From the NCBI RefSeq assembly GCF_023278565.1, contig NC_064681.1:2666001-2730000 (forward strand): DNA of 64,000 bases, given 5' to 3'. The first letter of the stretch is position 1. Every line of letters starts with the position of its first letter. This document shows, piece by piece, positions 22,154-34,300 of the stretch. Source of the DNA: Colletotrichum lupini (lineage: Eukaryota > Ascomycota > Sordariomycetes > Glomerellales > Glomerellaceae). Under the pieces are notes generated by a model that searched no databases, was not told where the DNA came from, and saw only the letters and a program-made list of their open reading frames with translations. Made by a program: the position numbers and the translations under genes.

Positions 22154-23163
22154 GGTGCCCGAGATGTATCGTGACTAGATCACCGAAGTGCGGAAAGCCG
22201 ATCACGATGAAGGCGGTGCCGGGTAGCTTTCCACATCTTACGTGGTCGTTTGGGATGTTGAGCTGTAGTTGCTGGGCCTCTGGGAGGTAAGTAGGGCAGG
22301 CAGCCAACAGAGGCTGGGCTTAGCGTAAAATCCAGCAACAGACCACTGTAGGATTAGTCAGACTCCCTACCTTACGGGGAGCATCTGACATCAACCACCC
22401 GGGAATGGAAATGCACAACATCGATCTTTTCTACTTCATTACCACTTCTATTCGGCATTTATTCTAGCAGGCTGTTGGGTCTATGATTTTTGTCTCATAA
22501 GAAGACTTCAGGTACTCTTTGAACCTTTTTGACGAGAGGTTTCTGCCACTCGAAAATTGGCAGAGACTGAGGGGACGCACTCGAGTTTAAGTACCTCCTG
22601 TGTGCTGCTTAACCACTCCTAACATGATCACGAAGAGTGTTTAGTGAACCAACGTTCCAAGACGAATTTGGATCCGCGTCTAGATTACTCTCGACCAATA
22701 CACATTCCCATCGGTGCAACAGAACCTCCGACTGATCAAAGCCTCGAATCATGTCCAAAGCCATTCACAGATCAAAGAGCCCCTCAATCTCTCCATTCCC
22801 ACCTATTTCTATATACAATACACCAACCAGGGTTGAGACTGCTGACTCGCATACTTGCAAGATCACTCAAAGTTTTCAGTATGAGGACTGATTATCGGGT
22901 GCGGGGTAAAACATGGTAAAGAGGCAATTTGGGACAGTTCAGGATTCGAGAGTGGAATCGACTTCAAGTTGCGTGAATGAGATTATTGGCGCTGCAGCGT
23001 GTGAATTAACGGCATGCCTAGGCAATGGCAACCCTCGATGTCAGGCTATCAAGCTATTAACACCCTCGGTGTTCTTGACCACTTTCAGTAGATCACCCTC
23101 CGAATTTCAATAATAGTTCTCATCGTGATTTCTTATAACACTCCACAAAGAATTTTATCCAAG
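22154..23163. other. Intergenic region, F-box gene to small secreted-protein candidate
   Basis: About 1 kb containing the promoter of the F-box gene. Open frames at 22644-23113 have no signal peptide, domain or splice continuation. Nothing else is visible. Confidence 0.5.
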
Positions 23164-23595
23164 ATGAAAGCCTCCGCTATCGCTGTCCTTCTTTTCAGCA
23201 GTCTAGCTACAGCTGAAATCGCCAGAGTAGTTTGCCAACAACCCCCTAGAGAGTGGGGAGTATGTGTGGCCCTGGTGTGAGACTTTAAATAACGGTCGAT
23301 GGAAACTAACGACTTTTCAGAGAACGGCAACTACAACGGCGACGACAGCTGGGCTTGCGGTCAGCGATGTGGCCAGGTTGGTTTCCAGGATCAAATAGAC
23401 AAGTTCAAAGAACGCCTGACTAACGCAATATGGTGCATTGACGAGAACGATCATCATGGCTATGCTAGATATGGTGCGCGTTTATCTTCTCCGGAATCAT
23501 TTTTGGATTGTCTACTTACAGTTTCAGGCGCTCGTCCGACAATATGTGCGATTGCTATTACTATTAGAGTCCAGCTTAAGATAGGGCTCTTCTGA
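23164..23595 (+). CDS. Candidate small secreted cysteine-containing protein (splicing uncertain)
   Basis: The ATG at 23164 opens with a convincing signal peptide, MKASAIAVLLFSSLATA, then CQQPPREWGVCVAL. A stop follows unless an intron is removed. The stretch 23275-23322 has GTGTGAG at its left, a CTAAC branch motif, and TTTTCAGAG at its right; using the second AG as acceptor keeps frame into NGNYNGDDSWACGQRCGQVG and on to a TGA at 23593-23595. The stronger acceptor (first AG) would be out of frame, so this is either an unusual splice or a one-base-shifted decaying gene. A further small intron near 23473-23527 is possible. If real, the product is about 130 residues with at least five cysteines, secreted. 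I know no family for it. Confidence 0.42.
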
Positions 23596-24099
23596 GCTCT
23601 ATAACAATTCGATAAAACCTTTTCGATAGCTACACGCCTTTTCCCATCATCCAAGATCGAGTATTGTCCGTCATGTCTCATATGTACACCATCAACAACA
23701 TGATAACATGCGTATATAGACAGAGAGAGAATTTGTGACCTCGGATCCCAGTTTGGTATAAAAGTTGCACCACTCCTTATATCTGCCGTATCGAGAAATA
23801 AGTATTATCGAAAACATGAAACCCGCCCCCCCCCCTCTTCATTTTGGGACTTCGAATTCGAGAGGTAAAACAGAATTATTTTTCATGCTGATATAAGAAC
23901 TCTCCTGGAAGGCCTAAAAGTTAAATCTTGGACTGTGAAGGTTGTCATGGGATCTCAAGCTGGAGATATCATGTGGTTGCCTTAGGTATTACCCCGTGCT
24001 GACAGTCACAGGCGGGAGACGTCCGGCATAGAGGTACCCACTTTACCAGGGTCACGCGCTTAGTCATCACACCGAGAATCTGCGAACCGATCTCAACCG
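23596..24099. other. Intergenic region upstream of the carrier gene
   Basis: About 500 bases with a short poly-C tract near 23826-23835 and no supported gene. It includes the promoter of the plus-strand carrier gene. Confidence 0.5.
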
Positions 24100-25527
24100 A
24101 TGCCAAGTTTTGCCGACTTGAATCTCATCCAGGATAATTCACCTGTAGGGGACGATGAAAAGCAGTATACAATGACACGACGTCTCGATGACGGCACAAC
24201 GACATACGACCCGTTTACAGGCGTCCTCCCCGTCCTACCGCCCGATGCCCAGCTTCCGGACAAGAACCCGCGCAGCAACGCCGCAACCGCAGCATCGGCC
24301 GCCGGCGTGCGCGCCTTGAGCGCCCAGGCCATCGCATTTTACTTCCGCGCTCCTGTCAAGGCCTTCTTCCGCACCCGCGTCGACTACCTCGCCTATGCGC
24401 GCAGTGTGCACCAGGCCCAGATCGAGCTGCTCGCCCAGGCCGCCGCCAAGGAGCCCTCGACTAAGCTGAAGGCGACGTTGAACCAGGCATGGTTCTATCT
24501 GCGGGGCACTACGCCGGGCGTGCTCACGTCGGCGGTGAAGCAGCACGGCTGGAGCGTGCTCCCGAATCAAGTCTTGCCGCCGCTCATCGCAAACGTAGGC
24601 GTTGGAGCCGTGCTGTATACCAGCTACCTCACGATCCTTGGCAGCCTGCATGAGGAGAGCGGCAGAGCGACAAAGACTGTCTACCCACCACCGCACCCGA
24701 CGCAGACCTTCACCGCAGGATTTCTCGCCGGAAGTCTCCAGAGTTTCATCGCGGCACCGTTAGATGCCATCCAGGCACGGTATGATCACCGCGACCTCAT
24801 GCCAACGGAGGGTGGGAAACCCAGAAGCATGTGGGCCTTCAGTGCCGAGAAGCTGAGGGAGATTGGTGTGCGTGGCATCTTCGCGGGATGGGGTCTTTCC
24901 CTCATGAAGGACAGTTTCGGCGCAGCCGTATTCTTCAGCGTTTTCGAATACGTCAAGGCGCAAGGATACTACCGTTTCGTCTCGTGGTACTACGGCGGAC
25001 TCGAAGAGCATATTGTTGACTTTATGGCCCAAAAGCGACCTGCGAAGAATGGTAAACCGGAAGATGACAACAAGCAGCCTCTCATCATTCGTCCGCACTA
25101 CGCTATAGAACCCATCTTCTTACTTCTCGGAGGACTCAGCGCATCCTTTGCCCAACAAGTTGTTCTTCATCCCTTGACTCACGTGCAAGTGGAGCACTGG
25201 GATCGCCTCGAGGAACTCGACGCCAAGGCAGCGAAATTGAGGGAAACCAAGGGAGCCGACCCGGCACACCGTAAAGACGGATGGAGGATGGCGAGGGCCT
25301 ACTACCGGGCTTACAAAGAGACCTGGTCAGAATGCTGCGCAGAGGCGGCAAAGGAAGGGTTGGGCGTGAGAAAATGGCTATGGCGCGGTTTCTGGTGGAA
25401 CACCATCCGCCAAGTTCCCAGCACAAGCGCTGGATTGATCATTTTTGAACTGGTGCGACGAAAGTACGGTCTCGGCAGCGAAGAGGTTCGCATCATGGGA
25501 GACGGGTACGATATATTACTAAATTAG
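24100..25527 (+). CDS. Mitochondrial carrier-type membrane protein
   Basis: A single-exon gene of 475 residues that resembles the mitochondrial carrier superfamily (solute carriers of the inner membrane, with some outer-membrane relatives such as Ugo1). Carrier-like features are GFLAGSLQSFIAAPLDAIQA near residue 210, where PLDAIQAR fits the Px[DE]xx[RK]-type signature with variation, and GIFAGWGLSLMKDSFGAAVF about 80 residues later. A second module near residue 350 has LGGLSASFAQQVVLHPLTHV, and the end KWLWRGFWWNTIRQVPSTSA has the typical RG-x(7)-R-x-P-P/S-like close. The N-terminal 130 residues are longer than in classic carriers (about 300 residues total) and lack a clear presequence. The substrate-contact residues are not canonical, so transport is inferred, not shown. 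Confidence 0.8.
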   Translation: MPSFADLNLIQDNSPVGDDEKQYTMTRRLDDGTTTYDPFTGVLPVLPPDAQLPDKNPRSNAATAASAAGVRALSAQAIAFYFRAPVKAFFRTRVDYLAYARSVHQAQIELLAQAAAKEPSTKLKATLNQAWFYLRGTTPGVLTSAVKQHGWSVLPNQVLPPLIANVGVGAVLYTSYLTILGSLHEESGRATKTVYPPPHPTQTFTAGFLAGSLQSFIAAPLDAIQARYDHRDLMPTEGGKPRSMWAFSAEKLREIGVRGIFAGWGLSLMKDSFGAAVFFSVFEYVKAQGYYRFVSWYYGGLEEHIVDFMAQKRPAKNGKPEDDNKQPLIIRPHYAIEPIFLLLGGLSASFAQQVVLHPLTHVQVEHWDRLEELDAKAAKLRETKGADPAHRKDGWRMARAYYRAYKETWSECCAEAAKEGLGVRKWLWRGFWWNTIRQVPSTSAGLIIFELVRRKYGLGSEEVRIMGDGYDILLN

Positions 25528-25947
25528 AGCATTTGGCACGCGCGCAGGCGTTTGGAAGGTTGCATTTTAGGGACTCTCGACTCCCCGCTAGACATTTGTA
25601 CAAATTACATCAAGAGACTCTTTTTTCATATCGTTGATACGATACGGAGTCGCAGCTGTGGCCTGCAGGTGGCACGACTTTACACTGGCTGGCTGGTTTG
25701 CGGCACCTTCGGGTAAGTATTTCCTGCACCTCCAACGTCGCGTGGTGATAGAGCAATAAGCTTTCCACATTGGATGCAAAAACCCGGGGAAGTGGAGAAG
25801 ACATGTTCATTTGATAATCACCGATGACGTCGGGGCACCATGCGGCTCAGGAAACTTTCTCCGGCATCTCTCCCCTCTTTATCTCCCTTAAGTCGTCCCG
25901 TAGTTTGTAAATCCACTATACTAAGATTCATCAACAAAATCGACGAA
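25528..25947. other. Intergenic region, carrier gene to metallo-hydrolase gene
   Basis: About 420 bases. An in-frame ATG at 25840 would add 36 residues to the next gene, but that extension (MRLRKLSPASLPSLSPL...) does not resemble the family, so it is left as leader. Nothing else is seen. Confidence 0.5.
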
Positions 25948-27198
25948 ATGGCCAACATTCCAAAATCAGACAATGTTGTGCGCGTGAAGCTTGTCGATAC
26001 GACAACTGCCATGGTTGGCGTCGCCGAGTCCTTCGTTCAGCCAGTCGTGAAAGGGCATGAAGTCATCAACTTTTGCTCGTTAGCTTTCCTCCTCGAACAT
26101 GAGAAACTCGGCAAAAAGGCAATGTTCGATCTCGGCGTCCGAAAAGACTACTGGAACCTACCCAAGGGCGCCCAACAAGGAGTGCTGGGGCCAGATAGCG
26201 TGATCTTTGGCATGAGTGTACCAAAGGGCATCGATGAGGTGTTGGAGGATGGAGGAGTAGATCCAAAGTCGCTTGGTAAGAGCCTTTGTCTCTCAATTGC
26301 TTCCCAAGAACATCCTCTCACACACGACCATATAGATTACTGCATCTGGTCTCACGCCCATTTTGACCACCGCGGAGATGTGTCCGTCTTTCCCAAATCA
26401 ACAACGCTGGTTACTGGGCCTGGATACTTCTCGTCCAAAGGAAGACCCGGGGGCAGAGATGATCCACAATCGGCAGCAGAGTTTGAAGGCCGACCGCTCG
26501 AGGAAGCCAACTTCGACAAAGGTCTGATGGTGGGTAAGTTCAAAGCCCAAGACTTCTTCGGCGACGGTTCTTTTTACCTTCTTGAGGCTCCGGGCCATCA
26601 GCCAGAGCACATATGCGGTCTCGCCCGGACGACGCCGTCTTCGTCCCCCGAGGGAGCCACATTCGTCTTTCTAGGCGGTGACATCTGCCATTTTGCGGGC
26701 GTCTTCCGGCCGTCGGAAGAGACCCCGCTCCCAAATGGGATTCCCGCTTCGGCCATTGCATTGCGCAGAGATTGGGCGTCCAAAGCCGTGTGCCCATGCT
26801 CTCACTTTACTCCCCACCATCCTAACGCGTCGGACGAAGAATCGGCGTCTACCACGCCCTGGTACGAGCTTCCTCGCGGAGGTAAACACCCCGTCTATAC
26901 AGATATTGACCTGGCCACCGAGTCGGTTGCAAAGATGCGAGAGCTGGATATCAAGGACAATGTCATGGTCTGCATCGCGCACGACGCAAGTCTGCTGGAT
27001 GTGTTGCCGGTCTTCAACAAGCAGCCGGAGAGGGATATTAATGACTGGAAGACTAATGGATGGAAGGCGACGACGTACTGGAGTTGGCTGAATGAGGTGT
27101 CGGTAGACGGTAATACGCCACATGAGCCGGTGGTGGAAGGCTTTTGGAGGGATGGCAAGAAGTGGGATTACGCGGGATACTTGGAAACTCTCAAATAA
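25948..27198 (+). CDS. Metallo-beta-lactamase-fold hydrolase
   Basis: A zinc-dependent hydrolase of the metallo-beta-lactamase superfamily, of the kind that includes N-acyl homoserine lactonases and other lactone or ester hydrolases; probably cytosolic. Exons 25948-26275 and 26336-27198 flank a 60-base intron (GTAAGA...ATAG) and give 396 residues. After splicing, the signature HxHxDH appears as SHAHFDHRGD with His116, His118, Asp120 and His121. Other likely metal ligands follow in order: His197 (APGHQPEH), Asp225 (FLGGDICHFAG) and His325 (CIAHDASLL). The splice is supported because the joined codon makes DYCIWSHAHFDH, the family pattern; the intron is in frame and stop-free, so retention would insert 20 residues just before the metal site. 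Substrate is unknown; proximity to the carrier gene is not evidence of a shared pathway. Confidence 0.9.
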   Translation: MANIPKSDNVVRVKLVDTTTAMVGVAESFVQPVVKGHEVINFCSLAFLLEHEKLGKKAMFDLGVRKDYWNLPKGAQQGVLGPDSVIFGMSVPKGIDEVLEDGGVDPKSLGKSLCLSIASQEHPLTHDHIDYCIWSHAHFDHRGDVSVFPKSTTLVTGPGYFSSKGRPGGRDDPQSAAEFEGRPLEEANFDKGLMVGKFKAQDFFGDGSFYLLEAPGHQPEHICGLARTTPSSSPEGATFVFLGGDICHFAGVFRPSEETPLPNGIPASAIALRRDWASKAVCPCSHFTPHHPNASDEESASTTPWYELPRGGKHPVYTDIDLATESVAKMRELDIKDNVMVCIAHDASLLDVLPVFNKQPERDINDWKTNGWKATTYWSWLNEVSVDGNTPHEPVVEGFWRDGKKWDYAGYLETLK

Positions 27199-27470
27199 GA
27201 CTATACGATCCCGTAGCTAACCGGAGCAAGTAGCGCGGGAAGAAAAGTTTTCTGATGGAATGAATAAAAACGATGATGCTCTCTGATGGAGAAAAGAAAG
27301 TGGTCTCAGAAGAAGTGATCTCAGAAGAAGTAAACAGACAAACAAGGGAGAAAACCGAGTCCCTAATGGCGAAATGGGAAAAAAGCTTCTGTACTTGCAC
27401 TGATGCACGTACAGCCACTCCAGATGCATAAAGTAATTACAAAGCCTCGAAATGCTAGACCACCCCTCGA
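27199..27470. other. Gap between convergent metallo-hydrolase and alpha/beta hydrolase genes
   Basis: A 272-base stretch holding two 3' ends. It includes a direct repeat of GATCTCAGAAGAAGT-like sequence at about 27302-27331. No gene is visible. Confidence 0.5.
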
Positions 27471-28392
27471 CTATTCACTCTCCTCTGCCTTCTTTGCTTG
27501 GGAAGCGACATATTCAAATGCAGTCATATCCGGCTCGCACGTAGTCCCGATCTCGGGCATCTTGCCATTCTGGAAATATTCACGGACGATGTTGTCCACG
27601 CAGCTAGAGGGGTGATTGGTATATCCGTGCTGAAAGACATGTTAGCATTGATACTTGCGGGGAAAATGACACGAAAGTACTTACACCAACACCGTGATGA
27701 ATAACAGCCCGGCTGTTCCGGAACCGCGCAGAAATCTCCCATGCCGTGTTCTCGGGGGTGACCGGATCCCAGTGGCCGTTGATGATGAGAGCCGGAAAGC
27801 TGGTCCTGACGTTTCTCAAAGCGTTGAGGTCGATCTTCTCCGCGGCATCGAACCTCCAGCGTGAGCATTGCATGCGCAGCCTGGCGCTGGCTTCGCCGAA
27901 AGAGCTACCCTCCCAGTGGGTTCGGTAGATAGAGTACAAATCATCCACGTTCTCGACGCGGAAGGAAGAGTCCGCGCAGGAGATGCCCCAGACGCCAAAG
28001 GTGCCGCCTTCGTTCCATTCGGACGGTAGTGCGTTCGCTGCCGAGGCGATGGCGCGGGTCCAGTTGCCCGTCAAGGCGGCGTGGACTCTTTCGACGGCCA
28101 GAGGGTATTGCAGCGGCTTGTAGAGCTCTGCCAACAGGGAAATCTTGAAGAGAGACACGATGTCGTCTTTCTCGTTGGCGGTGTCATTTCTGTCATTGAT
28201 CTGCTCCTCGAGAAGGGTTTCGAGTGCCTTCATCAGGCTGTCCCCGGTAGTGTCGGCGCCGGTGAAGTTGGCCAGTACGCAGGCCTCAGGACCAGCCTCG
28301 ACGCACTCGTCAAAGAGGTGGTGTAGGGCGCGCTCTGTGTCTCTTTGGCCGGTCTTCCACGTGGTATCGGCATAGTCGTCGGCGATAAGGTT
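27471..28392 (-). pseudogene. Alpha/beta hydrolase with TAP-like C-terminus, truncated by repeat block
   Basis: This is the C-terminal half of a secreted-type alpha/beta hydrolase of the tripeptidyl-aminopeptidase-like group. Exons 27685-28392 and 27471-27629 flank an intron 27630-27684 (GTAAGT...TTTCAG). The catalytic Asp lies in PALIINGHWDPVTPENTAWE and the catalytic His is brought in by the last exon (GVG-HGYTNHPSSCVDNIV). Upstream the coding sequence reads DDYADTTWKTGQRDTERALH and then meets the AT-rich block. The frame continues as unrelated residues to a TAA at 28420-28422 with no start codon. The N-terminal half, which in this family carries the nucleophile serine in GxSxG, is absent from the window. 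The retained part shows no internal stops, so the break may be recent, or an assembly junction could be responsible. Confidence 0.82.
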
Positions 28393-31300
28393 ACTATTAG
28401 TATCCCTATTACAGGGTAGTTAGTTCGAACCGTAGTTAACGAAGAGATTAATTAAACTATATAAATATCTATATAGTAAGTATAAAAAGGAGGTTCTAAC
28501 TATAGGTTAGGCTAGCTATAATAATCGTAAATAAGGCCCCTAATTAGCCCCTACGTAGTTAGCTATATACCGTAGTTAAATTAAACTTCTAATTTAATAC
28601 TAACTTTCTCTTTTTTTTATTAATTTAATTATTATAATTAGAGGTATAATTTAACCTCGGGCCCGTTTACTAAGTCGTCTCCTTTTCCCCCTTTTCTTTA
28701 CTCTTTTTATATAACCTATCCCTTTATTTATATAATAACTTTTTCATTATTTATAAATTACTCTAATCCGTTATTGAATATTATTTTTATAAAAGCGTTT
28801 ACGAGGTTATTTTTATTATTAATTTAATAAATCTCGAGTATTTTATGCTTTTTATATAATTACCTAAGGGCTATAATATTAATTATAAGCCTCTTTTTTT
28901 ATTATTATTCCTAATTTAATAAGGTATTTATATAGCGAGTAGGAATTAGTATAAATAACCGTTAGAATAAATAAAAAGCTAATTCGATTAGTAATCTTTT
29001 TTAGTATTATTAAAATTACGTAAGAGAGGTTAACGCCGTTAACTATATTATAAACCTCTAACGCTAGTATACTTCTTATTACTTACTTATTTTTAGTTAA
29101 TAAGTAATAAATTATATTATTATATATAGTAAATTCGCTCTTATTTATACTCTCGTTAGCTAGGATAATAATATACTTTAATTACGAAATAAGGTCGTTA
29201 TTATTTATAAATAACTTATTAATAAAGATATAGAGCTTATTAATCATAAGGTCGATTAGGTAATAAAAGAGACTTTAATTAAGATTTATTTATTATTACT
29301 TAAGCCGCTTATTAAATACCTTAATATTTTATTTAGTTAGATCTATAGTTTATACTACTTTAATATAATTAAAAGTCGTTTTAAGCTAATAAATACTTAT
29401 AATATATACCCCTTGTATAAGCTTAGTTTTATATTACTTTTTAATATTAGTTACGTTCAGATTAACGAAGTTAATCTTCTTACTCTACCCTTTTTATTAA
29501 AAAACGATAGTTTCCTTTTTAATTATAAAAATCCCGCCGTTAAATACTAAGGGGGTATTTATTATAAGGACCTCTTTTAGTTTTATTATAAAGCCCGCTT
29601 TTTAAAGCTCCTTATCTTTTCTTTATATAAAATTAATATTAAATAAGCTTAATATATCGTCGGTTTATATTTTAATAATCCTAAATTAATTACCTTTATA
29701 CTCCGTAATTAGTAAGTACGGGTCGTACGTAGAGGTAATTATTAATAATTAATTAATATAAAAATCGTAGTATATAGCTTATTAATAAGTACCCGATTTT
29801 GCGAGCCTATATAGTAACTTAAGTATTTTAATAATCGTACTTTCTAAGTACTTACTAGCTATTTCTTTTAGTAAATAGACTAGGATTTTTTTATAAGCCC
29901 TATAGCTAATTAAGTATAAGCCTAGGTAATATTACGGCTCTAAATCTCGTATCCTTTTTTCTATAGCAATACTATTAGTATTATCATTAATCGTTAGCTA
30001 TAGCGCTATATAGTAAGTAATTATATAAGTAGCGTTACCTTTTTAATATTACTATACCCTTTAATTACGTATTTAGACTTCTTATATAACTAGGGTATTC
30101 CTTTCTCTTTAATCTTACGAACTATTCGTAATTTAAATATATAGAGGTTTATATATTCTTTTAAGTCGTATAAGATAAATCGATAAACCCCTCGATTATA
30201 AAGAGTATTTACTTCGATAAGATCTAATCCCTTATATAGCTTTTTAATAGTTATAATTATGCCTTTTTTACGTAGTTTAACCGCTAGCTCGAAATTAGCT
30301 TTTTTTTTATTATATAAAAAGTATTAATTACCTCGTCGCTAGTAATAAATTATTACGTTAGGGCTTACCGTCGTAGTTTTTTACGACGTTTTATTAATAG
30401 TATTAGTACCTTTTTAGCAATTTCTTTTTCCTTATTATTTATTAATATTATTATAACGATTTTGTTAAAAATAATTTCTTATACCTCTACTACGGGTTAT
30501 ATAGTTTCCCTTAGCTCTTCTTCTTCTTATAAATTAAAAATTACCTCGTTAAGATCTATATAGTATAGTTTAATTACTATAATTAATACTTTGAGTAACT
30601 AGTTACGATCTTTTATAACTATATAAAAGTACTTATTAACGGAAATTAACTTATATAGCCTAGCCTATTATTAAGTAATTTCGTATTATATTTATATATT
30701 TAAATTTAGTAGTATATTTAAATTATCCCCTATATCGGGCCTATTATACGTAATAATTACCTCGTTAACTTACCTTTTTATACTTACCTCGCGTAATACT
30801 TATATTATTTTTTTAACTACTTAGGCTCGTTAACTTATACTTAGCGACGGTAGCGAGGCTAAAGTCGTTCTTAAATATACTCTAAATACTAATAGTATTA
30901 ATATAAGTCCGTTAGGCCCTATAGTATTATTATAGTATTTAAGTACTATCTAAAGGTATTCGTCGTTAGTAGAATCCGGATTTTCCTTTTTAATAATTCT
31001 AAACGCCCTTTTTAACTACTAATATACTCTTTTTACTTTTTTAATACTATAATACGCTTTAACGGGTATAATTTTTAACTATATACCGTAGGCCGTCGCA
31101 TTATCCCTAAATTCTACTAACTTAAAACTAGTATTAGCGTCGGTTTTAATACCGTCTAGTAGTCCTTAGTATATATCGATTTAGTTTTTTCGTAAGGCTA
31201 CTTATACTATTTTTATTTATAAATCTCGGAGGAATTACCCTACTTAAAAAAATATAACTACGTCGATTATATATAGTACTAGCCGACTATTTAAATAAAA

Positions 31301-34300
31301 AATATTAATAACGATTTCCTAGTTAAAGTTAAGCTTATTACGTAATTTAAACTTAAATTTACGTAGGCTTTACGTATTTATTTAGTATTAATAATATACT
31401 TTCGTTAATTACTCTAGCGCCCCTATTTTGATATTATTATTACTTAATTACTTTAAGAGGTTATATAGCCTCGTAACCGACGGGTACCCAAATCTCTAAT
31501 ATAATCTTCTAAGCTTACTTTCCGTTAGGTAATTAATTGATTTTATATTATTAATAAGCTTTATAAACGCATACCCCTATTATTATTTAACTATTTCGAA
31601 GTACTTATTACTAAAGATTTTATTCCTCGTATTATTAAATATAATACCTAGTTAATCTATATTTTTTAAATATAAGAGAAATAGGGTATTAACGGGTAAA
31701 ATATAAAAAGTTATCGTTCCGAAATACGTCTTTACTTCTACTATACTTAGGGCGACGATTTCTTTACTTAGGCCGAAACTAATCTTTATAATACCTACTG
31801 TTAATATATTAAGCGTTATTAATACGATCTTCTATAATATTTAGAATTACCTTTTTTTTCTAATTAACTATTACGATACCTTAGTATTTAGGATAATCTT
31901 ATAAAAATTATTTAGGCCGTACTTTTCGCTCGTATAGAATACTTATACGAGCTTAGTATTCAAGGGATTTAAGTAATATAAAAAGGACCCCTTTAGCTAC
32001 CCCTAGATTTACTTAGTACTATATTCTTTTTTTTTAAATATTAAAAAAAATAGCGTCTTCTCTTTAATTATTAAAAAAATAAGCTTCGGCCCTATTAAAT
32101 TCGCCCTTTTAGCTACCTCTATATTCGTTATTTAAGGGACCTTTCCTTATTATTTATAAATAAAAGGCTACTTATTAAGAGCTTTTACTACCCTCTATTT
32201 ATTTAGCTTCGTATATTTTTTAAAGGCGAACGGGGTAAAAAAAGAGTAGTTAATATTATTAATTTCGTTATAATCTAATTTATTAATATAGGGGGTAAAA
32301 TCTTTTTTATTTTCTAAATCTCTTATAGGGGGTATATACTTTAAATTACTATTTTAACTACCGTTACTAAGTTCCGTACCCCTAGATCTACTTTTATATA
32401 TAATAAAGAATTAGTTAAATTAATAAGGGCTAGTTTTACTATTTACTACCCTTAACTTTTTATATTATTCGTACGATTTAATACGCTCTTTTTTAAAATA
32501 ATTACTTAATTAATATCTATTCTTTTTATAAATATAATATTACTTTTTTTATTACCCTATTTATAAATTAAATCTTTACTTATTTAACGAATTTAGGCCT
32601 CCTTACTAGCGATTACTATATTTAGCCTCTTTTCTTTTCTTATTATACGTTCGATCGACTTAATATTATTAATAAGAGCCGTTGTATATTTAGAAATAAG
32701 TTTAGTGCGGTATTCTTATTTTAATATTAAAACTAGATCTTAGCCTTAAGTAAAGCGTCTCGTAGTTTTTAAGTAATTAGTATAAGGTTATTTTTAATTT
32801 TAATATACGCTAAATTACGGTATAAAAATATCTAACTTTTTATTTATTTATCCCCTTATTTAGCTAAGTTTTTCTTAGTTTATTAATTCGATTAATAAGC
32901 TTTTTAAAGATCTTTATTCGCAATTTACTTTTTATTATCTTAGCTATAAATACGAAAGAAATTGCTCATAACTTAAATAAGAGCTCTAGGTTCTTATTAT
33001 AGGTCTCGAAGCGGCTTTGGATTACGTTAATTATATTAAAAAAGTCGTTTTAATCGAGATTACGTACCGCTTCGTAATAATAATTAAAGGCTTTACTTAC
33101 GAGTATAATATTAATTATTAAATAGTACTAATATTCCCTAATTCTAACTTTTTTATAATAATTATAAAATATTATTAAGGTTTTTTATAAAACCTTATAC
33201 TTCTCTTTAAAATATAATTTCTCTTTTAAAAAGATCTTTTTAAAGTTTATAAATAACCTCGTATTTACTACTAGATTTTTAATATTTATATACGATCCTT
33301 GTGTTACTACGTATTATTAATAACTTTAAGTCGTCTACCTCTTTTTTTATTAACTAATCAGTACCGAATTTCGTATTAATAATAATAACGAGTTATAAAT
33401 CGAAATAAGTAGAATTATTAATTATTATACTTTTAATACTATATTTTACCCTAATATATCCTTTTATAACGATAGATTTTTATTAGTAATTATAAAGAGG
33501 AAATCTAGGTCGTTTACCTTTTTTTTAAATTTATTAAAGTAATTATACGCTCTATCGACCTATACTTAGTTCTATAATACGAATTCCTCCTCTATAATTA
33601 TTACTATTAATATTTTATATAGCTCTCGTAATTATAATTACGTTAATAGTACCCCTCGCCCGTAAAAGAATCTATTAATTATTTTTATAATTCTTAAGCT
33701 TGCGCTCGCGAACCATTTATTTAGCTAATAGCTAAGGTCGTTTATAATCTCGTAAAATAGGGGTTACCCCTATAGCCCCTTTTTTTTATAAACCTTAGTT
33801 AAATAGATTAATACTATATTAATTTACTTATTATTAAGCTAATCCGCAATTTTATATATTTATATCCCTTAATAATCCGGGTTAATATTTACTTATTTAT
33901 AAGGGATTGGGATTCTATTTAAAATCGGGTTTTATTCTCTTTTTTTTTACCTTAACTCGCTAAGGGTCGTGCTCTAGCTTATACTCATATTAATAATTAC
34001 TAATATATTTAATTTTAATAGGGATATATTTAATCTACGTACTAGTTATAATAAATCCGTACTTTTGCTACTTAACGAACTTATTAAAGTTTAAGAAATT
34101 CCTACTTCTTTTTACTATTTTGTTACTACTCTCGTTTTTATTATTTTTAATAATTACTACTACCCTTTTAGAACGCTAGTTATTATACTTATTAAGATCC
34201 TCTTTTTTATTTAGTATAAAAGGGTAGGTTTTAATAGTTCCTTTTTATAATAATAATAATAGACGTTTATATTACTATAAAAAGATATAGTAATTAGTCT

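Noticed and set aside
25840..25947. Upstream in-frame ATG extending the metallo-hydrolase by 36 residues
   Set aside because: The extension is low-complexity Ser/Leu/Arg-rich and unlike the family, whose proteins start close to the IPKSDNVVRVK segment; a weak targeting leader cannot be excluded.
28400..28422. Sequence resembling a homing-endonuclease site (ATCCCTATTACAGGGTA)
   Set aside because: Only a partial likeness to the I-SceI site, in AT-rich DNA where such matches are expected; no endonuclease gene is nearby.
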